Source of the DNA: Streptacidiphilus rugosus AM-16
GTDB lineage: Bacteria > Actinomycetota > Actinomycetes > Streptomycetales > Streptomycetaceae
Reading direction: 5' to 3'
DNA length: 64,000 bases
NCBI RefSeq assembly: GCF_000744655.1
Contig: NZ_JQMJ01000004.1
Coordinates: 6,076,001-6,140,000, forward strand
In this document: piece after piece, positions 43,305 to 53,779 of the stretch
Layout: the number at the start of each line of letters is the position of its first letter
Position numbering within the stretch: the first letter of the stretch is position 1
The notes under the pieces: generated by a model
Told to the model about the DNA's origin: nothing
Database searches by the model: none
Seen by the model: the letters and a program-made list of their open reading frames with translations, nothing else
Made by a program: the position numbers and the translations under genes

Positions 43305-44858
43305 CTAGAGCAGGTCCTTGAACTCCTTCGGGAGCTCGAAGTCGGACGGACCCTGGCCGGCGCCGAGGCCGAACGCGCCGCCGGGCTGGGCCGCACCGTC
43401 CTGCTTCTTCTGCTCCGCCGCCTGCGCCGCCTGCTGGCGCTTCAGCGGGTTGCCGCTCTGGCGGCGGCCCTTGGCCGCCTTCTGCTGCTTGGGCTTGCGC
43501 GACGCCCCGCCGCCCATGCCGGGCATCATCGGCATGCCGGGCACGCCCTTGCCGCCCGCCATCGCCGACATCATCTTGCGCGCCTCGAAGAAGCGCTCGA
43601 CCAGGCTGCTGACCTCGGACACGTGCACGCCGGAACCCTTGGCGATACGCGCCCGGCGCGAGCCGTTGATCAGCTTCGGGTCGTCCCGCTCGGCCTGGGT
43701 CATCGACTTGATGATCGCGCCCACCCGGGCGACGTCCTTGTCGTCGATGTTGTTGATCTGGTCGCGCATCTGCGCCATGCCCGGCAGCATGCCGAGCAGC
43801 TTGGTGATCGAACCCATCTTGGAGACCTGCTCCAGCTGGGCCAGGAAGTCGCCGAGGCCGAACTCCTTGCCGCCCTTGCTCGCCAGCTTGGAGTGGACCT
43901 TGGCGGCCTCCTCCTGCGAGAAGGTCTTCTCGGCCTGCTCGATCAGCGAGAGGACGTCACCCATGCCCAGGATGCGCGAGGCCATCCGGTCCGGGTGGAA
44001 GGCGTCGAAGTCGTCGAGCTTCTCGCCGTTCGAGGCGAACATGATCTGACGGCCGGTGACGTGGGCCACCGACAGCGCCGCACCACCGCGCGCGTCGCCG
44101 TCCAGCTTGGACAGCACCACGCCGGTGAAGTCGACGCCCTCGAGGAAGGCCTGGGCGGTGGTGACCGCGTCCTGGCCGATCATCGCGTCGACGACGAAGA
44201 GGACCTCGTCCGGGTTGATCGCGGCGCGGATGTCCGCGGCCTGCTGCATCAGCTCGGCGTCGATGCCGAGGCGGCCGGCGGTGTCGACGATGACGACGTC
44301 GTACTGCTTGTTCTTGGCGTAGTCGATCGAGTCCTTGGCGACCTGGACCGGGTCGCCGACGCCGTTGCCCGGCTCGGGAGCGAAGATCGCGACGCCCGCG
44401 CGCTCGGCCATCACGCCGAGCTGGGTCACCGCGTTCGGGCGCTGCAGGTCACACGCGACCAGCAGCGGGGTGTGCTTCTGGTCCTTGAGCCACTTGGCCA
44501 GCTTTCCGGCCAGGGTGGTCTTACCTGCACCCTGGAGGCCGGCGAGCATGATGACCGTCGGGCCGGTCTTGGCGTAGCGCAGACGGCGGGTCTCGCCGCC
44601 GAGGATGCCGATGAGCTCCTCGTTGACGATCTTGATGACCTGCTGGGCCGGGTTCAGCGCGGCGGAGACCTCCGCGCCGGCCGCGCGCTCCTTGATCCGG
44701 GAGATGAAGGCACGGACCGCCGGGAGGGCGACGTCCGCCTCCAGGAGGGCGATCCTGATCTCGCGGGCGGTGGCGTCGATGTCCGCCTCGGACAGGCGGC
44801 CCTTGCCCCGGAGGTTCTTGAACGTCGCTGCGAGGCGGTCGGAAAGTGTGTCGAACAC
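43305..44858 (-). CDS. ffh: Signal recognition particle protein
   Basis: 517 residues. This GTPase binds 4.5S RNA and signal sequences and docks with FtsY. The N domain precedes G motifs GLQGAGKTTLAGKLAKWL, VDTAGRLGID and SKLDGDARGGA. The Met-rich M domain (about 300-440) has MLPGMAQMRDQI and GSRRARIAKGSG. The C-terminus is a Gly/Gln/Lys-rich tail. GTG start. Confidence 0.98.
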   Translation of the reverse strand: MFDTLSDRLAATFKNLRGKGRLSEADIDATAREIRIALLEADVALPAVRAFISRIKERAAGAEVSAALNPAQQVIKIVNEELIGILGGETRRLRYAKTGPTVIMLAGLQGAGKTTLAGKLAKWLKDQKHTPLLVACDLQRPNAVTQLGVMAERAGVAIFAPEPGNGVGDPVQVAKDSIDYAKNKQYDVVIVDTAGRLGIDAELMQQAADIRAAINPDEVLFVVDAMIGQDAVTTAQAFLEGVDFTGVVLSKLDGDARGGAALSVAHVTGRQIMFASNGEKLDDFDAFHPDRMASRILGMGDVLSLIEQAEKTFSQEEAAKVHSKLASKGGKEFGLGDFLAQLEQVSKMGSITKLLGMLPGMAQMRDQINNIDDKDVARVGAIIKSMTQAERDDPKLINGSRRARIAKGSGVHVSEVSSLVERFFEARKMMSAMAGGKGVPGMPMMPGMGGGASRKPKQQKAAKGRRQSGNPLKRQQAAQAAEQKKQDGAAQPGGAFGLGAGQGPSDFELPKEFKDLL

Positions 44859-45020
44859 GTCGGTCGCGGGTCCTTGTGACTCGAGGGCGGTTACAGGTTT
44901 TCGTCCTCAAGGGTATCCGCCCCGCCGGTCGTCCTCGGAACGCACCCGCAACCCACTCGTACGGGGGGACCGCGCTCGCGCCTCCACCCGTCTGCCGCAG
45001 GACGTCACCAGCATGGGCGT

Positions 45021-45557
45021 ATGTCGCTGGTCGCCAAGCTGATCTACGCCCGCCGCCGTCCGCTGCTGCGTCGGGCGGTGCAGGAGCTGCTCGCGCTCTA
45101 CGGGGTCGAGGTGCCCGCCGCCGCCGAGATCGGACCCGGTCTGGCCGTCTTCCACCGCGGCTTCGGCCTGGTGCTGCACCCCCGCACGACGCTGGGCGCG
45201 AACGTCGTCCTCTACAACAACGTCACCGTCGGCCGCGCGGACCCGTGGGTGCCGCAGGAGCTCAGCCGGATGGAGCGGATCGTCGTGGAGGACGGCGCCG
45301 TCCTCTGCTCCGGCGCGCGCGTCGTCTGCAAGACGGGCGTGCTGACCGTCGGCCGGGGCACGATCGTCGGCGCCAACGCCGTGCTGACCCGGTCGACCGG
45401 GGAGAACGAGATCTGGGCCGGAGTGCCGGCCCGGCGCGTCGGCTTCCGCAGACCGCCGGGCCGGGTCGTCGCTCAGGACAGGGCGCGTTCGACGGACCGC
45501 GCCAGCTCGGTGGCTGCCGCGTCCGACAGCGGCCGTCCCTCCTCGTCGGTGAGGTAG
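45021..45557 (+). CDS. Serine O-acetyltransferase-like hexapeptide protein
   Basis: 178 residues. The left-handed beta-helix signature appears as IGPGLAVFHRGFGLVLHPRT, LGANVVLYNNVTVGR and VGRGTIVGANAVLTRSTGEN, with EIWAGVPARRVG at the end of the helix. This is the CysE C-terminal type without the N-terminal helical domain. The last 28 codons overlap the 3' end of convergent glnD and are Arg/Ser-rich. Substrate unknown. Confidence 0.85.
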   Translation: MSLVAKLIYARRRPLLRRAVQELLALYGVEVPAAAEIGPGLAVFHRGFGLVLHPRTTLGANVVLYNNVTVGRADPWVPQELSRMERIVVEDGAVLCSGARVVCKTGVLTVGRGTIVGANAVLTRSTGENEIWAGVPARRVGFRRPPGRVVAQDRARSTDRASSVAAASDSGRPSSSVR

Positions 45558-47902
45558 AACGCGTCGACCGCGTCCGCGCCCAGCGTGGAGATACGGGCGC
45601 GGTGGACCCGCACACCCGTGCCTTCCAGGGCACGGCCGATCCGGTGCAGCAGCCCCGGCGCGTCGTGGGCGCGGACCTCAAGCACCGTCGCGGAGGAACT
45701 GCTGCCGCGCGCCACGGTGACCCGCGGCGGCGGGGCGACGCTGCCCCGCCGCCGGGGAGCGGAGGCGTCGCGCTCGGCGAGGCGGCGCGCCACGTCGAGG
45801 CCGCCCTCCAGCGCGCGACGGATGTCGGCCCGCAGCCGGGCCGCCTCGGGGACGTCGCCGAACTCGGCGGCGACCTTCCAGGTCAGCACCAGCACCGGAC
45901 CGGCCCCGATCGGGTCGAGCTCGCGGATCGCCGCCGCCCGCACGGTCAGCCGGTGCAGCGCGAGCACGCCCGCGACGACGGGAAGCACGGACGGGCGGTC
46001 CGGCAGGGCCAGGGTCAGCTCGACGCCCATCGGCTCGTGGTCCTCGCCCTGGCCCTCGCTCTCGGCGCGCACCGACAGCACCGGGCCGACGGTGCGGGCG
46101 GCCTCGACGGCCAGGCGTTCCTCCTCGGCCGTCGGGTCCATCGCGGTCAGGCCCGTCTCGTGGGCCGACGCCTCGCCGGCGAGCGCCGCCGAGGCGCGCT
46201 GCACCAGCTCGCCGACGAGCTGGGCCCGCCAGTTGCTCCACGCCGCCGGGCCGGTGGCCAGGGCGTCGGCCTCGGTCAGCGCGTGCAGCAGCTCCAGCGT
46301 GCCGACGTTGCCGACCACCTCGGTGATCGTCGCGACGGTGGCCGGATCGTCGGGATCGCGCCGCATCGCGGTCTCCACCAGCAGCAGGTGGTGGCGGACC
46401 AGCAGCGCCAGGGTCTCCACGTCGGCCTTGGGGAAACCGAGCCTGGTCGCGACGTCGCGGGTGATCACCTCGCCGGCCTCGGAGTGGTCGCCGGGCCAGC
46501 CCTTGCCGATGTCGTGCAGGAAGGCCGCGACCAGCAGCAGGTCGGGGCGGGCGACCCGGCGGGTCATCGCGGCGGCGCGGACCGCCGTCTCGACCAGGTG
46601 CCGGTCGACCGTCCAGCGGTGCACGGCGTTGCGCTGCGGGCGGCAGCGGACCCGCTCCCAGTCCGGCAGCATCCGGGCCACCAGACCCTCGGCCTCCAGC
46701 GCCTCCCAGACCGGGATCGCGCTCTCGCCCGCGCCGAGCAGCGTGATCAGCTGCTCGCGTGCCTCGTCCGGCCAGGGCACCGGCATCGGACGGGTCTCCG
46801 CGGCCAGATGGCGCACCGTGCTGGGCGCGAGCGGCAGATCGGCCTGCGCGGCGGCGGCCGCGGCCCGCAGCGGGAGCACCGGGTCGTGGCCGGGGCGCGC
46901 GGGAGCGGCGAGGACCGCCTCGCCCTCCATCTCGACGACGCCCTCGGCCAGCGGACGGCGCGGCACCGGGCCGCGCACGGCGCCACCGCCGCCGAAGCCG
47001 AAGACCCTGCGGCCGCGGCCGCTGCGGGCGCGCAGCACCCGCTCGACCTCGCGCCAGGTGACGTCGGCGGCGTAGGCGATGACCCTGGCCGCCTCGTAGA
47101 CCTGGCGCAGCAGGATGTCCGCGTCGAGCAGGCCGAGGTCGGCGGCGACGGCGTCCTGCTCCTGCAGGTTGAGCCGGTCGGTGGCCCGGCCGGTGACCAG
47201 GTGCAGGGAGTCGCGGACGTCCCTGAGCCGGGTGGCGGCCTCCTTCAGGCCCGCCCGGGGGGCGTCGGCGATCCAGGAGGCGGCGACGGCGTCCAGCGCG
47301 GTGACGTCGCGCAGGCCGCCGCGGGCCTCCTTCAGGTCGGGCTCCAGCAGGAAGGCCAGCTCGCCCTGGCTCTCGGCGCGTTCGCGGCACAGTTCGAGGA
47401 GTTCCGGGAGCCGCCTGGGTGCGGTGGCGCGCCAGTCGGCGAGGACGGCGGAACGGAGCGAGGCGGTGAGGGTCGGGTCGCCGGCGATGTGGCGGGCGTC
47501 GAGGAGGCCGAGCTGGGCCTTGAGGTCCTCGGCGGCGATCTTGCGGGCCTGGCCGAGATCGCGGACCGAGTGGTCCAGCGCGACGCCGGTGTCCCAGACC
47601 GGGTACCAGATGCGTTCGGCGAGCGCGGCCACGCCGGGCCCGCGGACGCCGCCCTCGTGCAGAAGCAGCACGTCGAGGTCGCTGCGCGGGGAGAGCTCGC
47701 CGCGTCCGTAGCCGCCGACGGCGACCAGCGCGACGCCCTCGGAGGCGGCCCCTGACAGCGCGTCGGCGAGCAGTCCGGAGAGCCAGCGGTCCGTCAGGTC
47801 CGCGAGCGCCGCCCGGCGCGGCGCCCCGCCCCCGCCCTCCCCCCGCAGCAGCGCGAGCCGCCGCGCGGCGTAGCCGGTGCCTTCGGTCTGCGGGTCCGTC
47901 AC
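45473..47902 (-). CDS. glnD: [Protein-PII] nucleotidyltransferase GlnD
   Basis: 809 residues. GlnD modifies Tyr 51 of the PII protein according to nitrogen status; in Streptomyces it adenylylates GlnK. The nucleotidyltransferase motif is AVGGYGRGELSPRSDLDVLL. The HD domain has FLHDIGKGWPGDHSEAG, and two ACT domains end the protein (about 660-809). GTG start. It is third in amtB-glnB-glnD, after a 150-bp gap, and convergent with the acetyltransferase. Confidence 0.96.
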   Translation of the reverse strand: MTDPQTEGTGYAARRLALLRGEGGGGAPRRAALADLTDRWLSGLLADALSGAASEGVALVAVGGYGRGELSPRSDLDVLLLHEGGVRGPGVAALAERIWYPVWDTGVALDHSVRDLGQARKIAAEDLKAQLGLLDARHIAGDPTLTASLRSAVLADWRATAPRRLPELLELCRERAESQGELAFLLEPDLKEARGGLRDVTALDAVAASWIADAPRAGLKEAATRLRDVRDSLHLVTGRATDRLNLQEQDAVAADLGLLDADILLRQVYEAARVIAYAADVTWREVERVLRARSGRGRRVFGFGGGGAVRGPVPRRPLAEGVVEMEGEAVLAAPARPGHDPVLPLRAAAAAAQADLPLAPSTVRHLAAETRPMPVPWPDEAREQLITLLGAGESAIPVWEALEAEGLVARMLPDWERVRCRPQRNAVHRWTVDRHLVETAVRAAAMTRRVARPDLLLVAAFLHDIGKGWPGDHSEAGEVITRDVATRLGFPKADVETLALLVRHHLLLVETAMRRDPDDPATVATITEVVGNVGTLELLHALTEADALATGPAAWSNWRAQLVGELVQRASAALAGEASAHETGLTAMDPTAEEERLAVEAARTVGPVLSVRAESEGQGEDHEPMGVELTLALPDRPSVLPVVAGVLALHRLTVRAAAIRELDPIGAGPVLVLTWKVAAEFGDVPEAARLRADIRRALEGGLDVARRLAERDASAPRRRGSVAPPPRVTVARGSSSSATVLEVRAHDAPGLLHRIGRALEGTGVRVHRARISTLGADAVDAFYLTDEEGRPLSDAAATELARSVERALS

Positions 47903-48052
47903 CTTGGTTCTCCGTCCGGGCTGCGGATACGGCGGAGCGGACCCGCAGCCTTCGTCGGCTCCGAGCCCGCTTCACCCTTCACGTTCTACCAGGCCGAGCG
48001 CCTGGCCGGTCGCTGCGACCGGGTCGTCGAGCCGTGGTGGCCCGGCGACCGG

Positions 48053-49736
<1,684 letters not shown>

Positions 49737-49883
49737 CGGCGTCTCCTCAGTGTTGGGCCGCTCCGTCCCCGGGTATCCGTCCCGTGCCCCCGGGGTCGTC
49801 GGCTGATGCTGAGGAGATTGACGCAGTGCGGTTTCCGCCGATGAATGCAGATGTTTCGCGTGAGTGACGAAGCTGACGCCGGT

Positions 49884-49910
49884 GTTACACCCCGGTGAAC
49901 GAAAGCTCAC
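49884..49910 (-). promoter_or_regulatory. Candidate GlnR box upstream of amtB
   Basis: On the amtB strand three GTnAC-like half-sites are spaced 11-12 bp apart: GTGAGC, GTTCAC and GTAAC. This fits the direct-repeat GTnAC pattern known for GlnR targets. The site is about 150 bp upstream of the amtB ATG. Assignment is by eye. Confidence 0.45.
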
Positions 49911-50014
49911 CGAAAACCGGCCGCGAGAACCGTCCTGATGACCTGGCGTGGGGGAGCCGAGTCGGGTGAAGGGGGACGGGCCCCGCGGCCGGAGCTGTGG
50001 GCTCGCTTCGCAGG

Positions 50015-51475
50015 TCAGGCGGTGTTGCGGGTGGCGATGTTCTCGGGCAGCGTCTGGTCGATCTGCTCACGCAGCCGACGCACGCTGTCGACGCCCTTGA
50101 ACTCCCGCTCGGCCGCCTCGGTCGTCTTGCGCAGCCGCGTATTGACGCGCTCCGAACGGATCCGTGCGGCGATCTCCATCGCCTGCTCGGCGGAGGCCAC
50201 GGCCGCCTCGGGCTCCTTGCGGAGCAGGTGCACGCTGGCCATGCCGATCAGGTTCAGCGCGTAGGAGCGCTTGTGGTCGGGATCCTCGGAGAAGAGCTCC
50301 ACGGCCTGCCCGATCTCGGGCTCCGCCTGCAGCGCGTACACCTGGCTGCTGCCGGTCTGGTAGCAGAGGTCGCGGTAGGAGTGGCCGTTCTCGGCGTGCA
50401 GTTCGGCCTCGGAGAAGAAGGTCAGCCAGTCGGGCACGACATCGCGCTGGCCGGCGTCGTCGAAGGAGTCCTCGGCGTGCCGGGCGGCCCGGTAGCACTT
50501 GCCGGCCTCGCCGAGATTGGCGTAGGCGCGGGCCTCCATGGCGTGCATGAGCGCGAGTTGGCGTGAACTCGCCGTGTCGCGCGAGCCGTACTGGGCGAGG
50601 TGGATCAGTTCCAGAGCGTCGGCGGGCCGGTTCAGGTGGATCATCTGCCGGCACATGTCGGTCAGCACCAGCGCGCCGAAGGGGCGGTCCCCCGCCTCCT
50701 TGGCGGCGTGCAGCGCCAGCACGTAGTACTTCTGCGCGCTGGGGTGCATGCCGACGTCGTAGGACATCCAGCCGGCGAGATGGGCGAGCTGGGCCGTCGT
50801 CTGGAACAACCGCCTGGTGGTCTGCGGGCTGTAGCTCTCCTGGAGCAGGTCGCAGACCTCGTGCAGCTGGCCGACCACGGCCTTGCGGCGCAGACCGCCG
50901 CCGTTCTGGGCGTCCCACTGACGGAACATCACGACGGTGGACTCGAGCAGGTCGAGCTCGGGCCCGGACAGCCTGCCGGTCACCGGCGCGCCCTCGCGGG
51001 CGGCGGAGAGCGCCGTGGTCGGCAGCCCGTGGGCGTTCGGGCTGAGCCAGCGCTGCATCGGCTCGATGAGGGCGGAGCCTGCGGTGAGGGCGAGGGAGGT
51101 GCCGAGGAAACCCCGGCGGTTGAGCATCAGGTCGCTGCGCGAGTACTCGGAGATGAGCTGGACGGTCTGGTCGCCCGTCCAGGGCAGGTCCACGCCGGAG
51201 CCGGGGGTGAGCGGCGCGACCGCCTTGAGGCCGAGGTCCTCGACGGGAACGGGTGAGCCGAAGCGGTCCGAGAAGAGCTCGGAGAGGATCTTCGGAATGG
51301 GTTCGCGCGGCTGTTCCCCGTCGAGCCAGCGGCGGACGCGTGAGGTGTCGGTGCTGATGTGCGCGGCGCCCATCTGGCGGGCTCGGCGGTTGACCTGGCG
51401 GGCGAGCTCGCCCTTGGACCAGCCGCTCCTGACGAACCACGCCGTCAGTTTGTCGTTGGGTTGCTTGTCGCCCAC
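50015..51475 (-). CDS. nsdA: NsdA-type negative regulator of sporulation and antibiotic production
   Basis: 486 residues from GTG 51475. The N-terminus reads LTAWFVRSGWSKGELARQVN, then RRARQMGAAHISTDTSRVRR and WLDGEQPREPIPKIL, a HTH-like region. A helical, tetratricopeptide-like body (about 190-470) follows. In Streptomyces coelicolor nsdA loss raises antibiotic output and sporulation. The position between amtB and the PrimPol-like gene matches that genome as I recall it. Confidence 0.88.
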   Translation of the reverse strand: MGDKQPNDKLTAWFVRSGWSKGELARQVNRRARQMGAAHISTDTSRVRRWLDGEQPREPIPKILSELFSDRFGSPVPVEDLGLKAVAPLTPGSGVDLPWTGDQTVQLISEYSRSDLMLNRRGFLGTSLALTAGSALIEPMQRWLSPNAHGLPTTALSAAREGAPVTGRLSGPELDLLESTVVMFRQWDAQNGGGLRRKAVVGQLHEVCDLLQESYSPQTTRRLFQTTAQLAHLAGWMSYDVGMHPSAQKYYVLALHAAKEAGDRPFGALVLTDMCRQMIHLNRPADALELIHLAQYGSRDTASSRQLALMHAMEARAYANLGEAGKCYRAARHAEDSFDDAGQRDVVPDWLTFFSEAELHAENGHSYRDLCYQTGSSQVYALQAEPEIGQAVELFSEDPDHKRSYALNLIGMASVHLLRKEPEAAVASAEQAMEIAARIRSERVNTRLRKTTEAAEREFKGVDSVRRLREQIDQTLPENIATRNTA

Positions 51476-51900
51476 CGGAACGCCCCCATCCCGGGCTCGC
51501 GCCGCCACATGTGCCGGCTGCTGTCGGTCCGTCAGTTGGTGTGTGTGCGGGGCGCCTTACTTCGACATGGCGGTCGATCTGCCAGTGGCATACCCGCTGA
51601 CGTGCTCATGTCGGTAGAGGTTTCCGACCCTGCATCAGGAACGTAGCGCGGTTTGCGCCGTCCGGGGGAGCTTGTCCGCAGAAACGCCACCTTTCGCCAC
51701 CCCCACGAGTGAACTTCAGGCGACACACTCACGCTTCACTGGTGAGCAGCGCAACCAATCCGACTTCCTGGATAGCACATCGCCCGAACGTCCGCCGGGG
51801 CCACCCGAATTGTTCAGGCGCGAGAACCCCGGCACACGCCCCCCGAGCGCCGGCAGCGTAACCAAGGCATCCCCCGATCGGTTGGAGGTGAGTGGACTTG
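51476..51900. other. Divergent intergenic region between nsdA and the PrimPol-like gene
   Basis: 425 bp without a credible gene. It holds TGCCA-G-TGGCA (51579-51589), and a cluster with AGTGA (51708-51712), TCAC (51729-51732) and TCAC-TG-GTGA (51736-51745). These resemble BldD-type half-sites but the match is weak. Promoters for both genes must lie here. Confidence 0.45.
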
Positions 51901-52416
51901 ATGAGCACCGAAACCCTGTTCGGCGACAGCTGGCTCCGGGTTCAGCGCCGCCGCGCCCGCACGATCAGGTGCGAGGCCGTGGCGGAGTACACCGCGCGCT
52001 GGGGCTGGGCCGTGGAGCACGACGGCCCCTCCATCCGCCTGCTGACGGGTCGCGACTTCGACGTGCTCGACGTCCCCGAGCCGGCCGGCTGCGAGTCGCT
52101 GGTCCGCCTCGAACGCATGGGCGTCCGTCCGGGCCCCGTGCTCGCCGCGCACGGCAGGGCGCTCTTCTTCGTCGCCCCCGACACCGCCCGCCGCCTGCCC
52201 GAGCTGCTCTACCGCACCGGTTGGGACGGCGCCGACCTCGATCTGCTCTCCCGTGGCGCCGGCTCCCACGTCCCTGCCCCGCCCTCCCCCGGCGCGCGCT
52301 GGCTGCGCCCGCCCACGCCCGAGTCCGCCACCCGCCCGCCGGACCCTAAGGTCCTGCTCGGCACCCTCGCCTACGCCAGCCACCGCAGCGTGCCGGAGCT
52401 GATCGGCCGCCACTGA
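51901..52416 (+). CDS. Bifunctional DNA primase/polymerase-like (PrimPol N-terminal) protein
   Basis: 171 residues from ATG 51901; GGAGGTGA at 51884-51891 gives good spacing. The sequence CEAVAEYTARWGWAVEHDGP and LTGRDFDVLDVPEPAGCESL resembles the start of prim-pol domains with the conserved TGxxFDVLDV block. It is much shorter than full PrimPol proteins, and no complete catalytic set is clear. It is divergent from nsdA and followed by a terminator. Confidence 0.65.
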   Translation: MSTETLFGDSWLRVQRRRARTIRCEAVAEYTARWGWAVEHDGPSIRLLTGRDFDVLDVPEPAGCESLVRLERMGVRPGPVLAAHGRALFFVAPDTARRLPELLYRTGWDGADLDLLSRGAGSHVPAPPSPGARWLRPPTPESATRPPDPKVLLGTLAYASHRSVPELIGRH

Positions 52417-52438
52417 GCGAGGCGGACCGCCATGCAGA

Positions 52439-52472
52439 AGGCCCGCGCCGCCCGGAAGGGCGGCGCGGGCCT
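52439..52472. terminator. Bidirectional hairpin terminator between the PrimPol-like gene and ftsY
   Basis: A perfect 15-bp stem AGGCCCGCGCCGCCC with a GGAA tetraloop lies between the convergent stop codons (52416 and 52488). Confidence 0.9.
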
Positions 52473-52487
52473 CGACAGGCCGGAGCC

Positions 52488-53702
52488 TCAGCCGAGCAGC
52501 GCGTCGACGAAGGCCTCGGGCTCGAAGGGGGCGAGGTCGTCCGCGCCCTCCCCCAGCCCGATCAGCTTGACCGGGACGCCCAGCTGACGCTGGACCGAGA
52601 CGACGATCCCGCCCTTGGCCGTGCCGTCCAGCTTGGTGAGCACGATGCCGGTGATGTCCACGACCTCGGCGAAGACCTTCGCCTGGACCAGACCGTTCTG
52701 GCCGGTCGTGGCGTCCAGGACCAGCAGCACCTCGTCGACCGCGCCGTGCTTCTCGACGACGCGCTTGACCTTGCCGAGCTCGTCCATGAGGCCGGTCTTG
52801 GTGTGCAGTCGGCCGGCGGTGTCGACGAGGACGGTGTCCGCGCCCTCGGCGATGCCCTCCTTGACCGCGTCGAAGGCCACCGACGCCGGGTCGCCGGCCT
52901 CGGGGCCGCGCACGGTGCGGGCGCCGACGCGCTCGCCCCAGGTCTGCAGCTGGTCGGCGGCAGCGGCACGGAAGGTGTCCGCCGCGCCGAGCACGACGGT
53001 GCGGCCGTCGGCGACCAGGACGCGGGCGAGCTTGCCGCTCGTCGTGGTCTTGCCGACCCCGTTGACGCCGACGACCAGGACGACGGCCGGACTGGCCGGG
53101 GTCTCCGCGTCGTGGCGCGCGGTGTGCAGGGTGCGGTCGAAGGTCGGGTCGAGCAGCTCGACGAGCTCCTCGCGCAGCAGACCGCGCAGTTCGTCCGGGG
53201 TACGGGTGCCGAGCACCTTGACCCGCGTGCGCAGCCGCTCCACCAGCTCCTGGGTGGGCTGGACGCCCACGTCGGCGGTGAGCAGCAGCTCCTCGATCTC
53301 CTCCCAGGTGTCCTCGTCGAGGCGGTCCCTGGAGAGCAGGGTCAGCAGACCCTTGCCCAGCGAGTTCTGCGAGCGGGAGAGACGCGAGCGCAGCCGGGTG
53401 AGGCGCCCGGCGGTCGGCTCGGGGACCTCCAGCGCGGGGGCCTCGGCGGCTTCCGCGGGGGCGGTCTCGGTCGGGAGTTCGACCTCCTCGACCGTGCGGC
53501 GCTGTTCGGGCGCGCTGACCGCCGCGTCCTCGCCGACCTGCGGCTCGGCCTTCTCGGCGGGGGCGGGGGCGGGCTTGGTGATCTGCGGCTGCGCCGGCGG
53601 GGCGGGCGGCAGCTGCTTGCGACGTCGGCCGGTGACGACGAGACCGGCGGCCGCCGAAACGGCGACCACAGCGATGATGACAGCGAGAATGACGGTTTCC
53701 AT
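52488..53702 (-). CDS. ftsY: Signal recognition particle receptor FtsY
   Basis: 404 residues. An N-terminal membrane anchor (VILAVIIAVVAVSAAAGLVV) is followed by a long acidic, Pro/Ala-rich linker (about 30-110). The NG domain has GVNGVGKTTTSGKLARVLVA, VDTAGRLHTKTG, TKLDGTAKGG and GLGEGADDLAPFEPEAFVDA. It docks SRP-ribosome complexes at the membrane. It lies 77 bp downstream of smc in the conserved smc-ftsY order. Confidence 0.97.
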   Translation of the reverse strand: METVILAVIIAVVAVSAAAGLVVTGRRRKQLPPAPPAQPQITKPAPAPAEKAEPQVGEDAAVSAPEQRRTVEEVELPTETAPAEAAEAPALEVPEPTAGRLTRLRSRLSRSQNSLGKGLLTLLSRDRLDEDTWEEIEELLLTADVGVQPTQELVERLRTRVKVLGTRTPDELRGLLREELVELLDPTFDRTLHTARHDAETPASPAVVLVVGVNGVGKTTTSGKLARVLVADGRTVVLGAADTFRAAAADQLQTWGERVGARTVRGPEAGDPASVAFDAVKEGIAEGADTVLVDTAGRLHTKTGLMDELGKVKRVVEKHGAVDEVLLVLDATTGQNGLVQAKVFAEVVDITGIVLTKLDGTAKGGIVVSVQRQLGVPVKLIGLGEGADDLAPFEPEAFVDALLG

Positions 53703-53779
53703 GGCCCTCCCAGTATCGGGTACGGCTCAGGGAGGCCCGTCGTCCTGTGACGTTTGTCCAATAAGTCAACCTGTTGGGG

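Noticed and set aside
44846-47755. 969-codon plus-strand frame across glnD
   Set aside because: Shadow of glnD. Composition is Arg/Gly/Ala/Asp-rich and shows no motifs.
51700-51750. BldD operator upstream of nsdA
   Set aside because: AGTGA and TCAC half-sites are present but spaced by 16 bp and surrounded by other TCAC/GTGA words; too weak to call.
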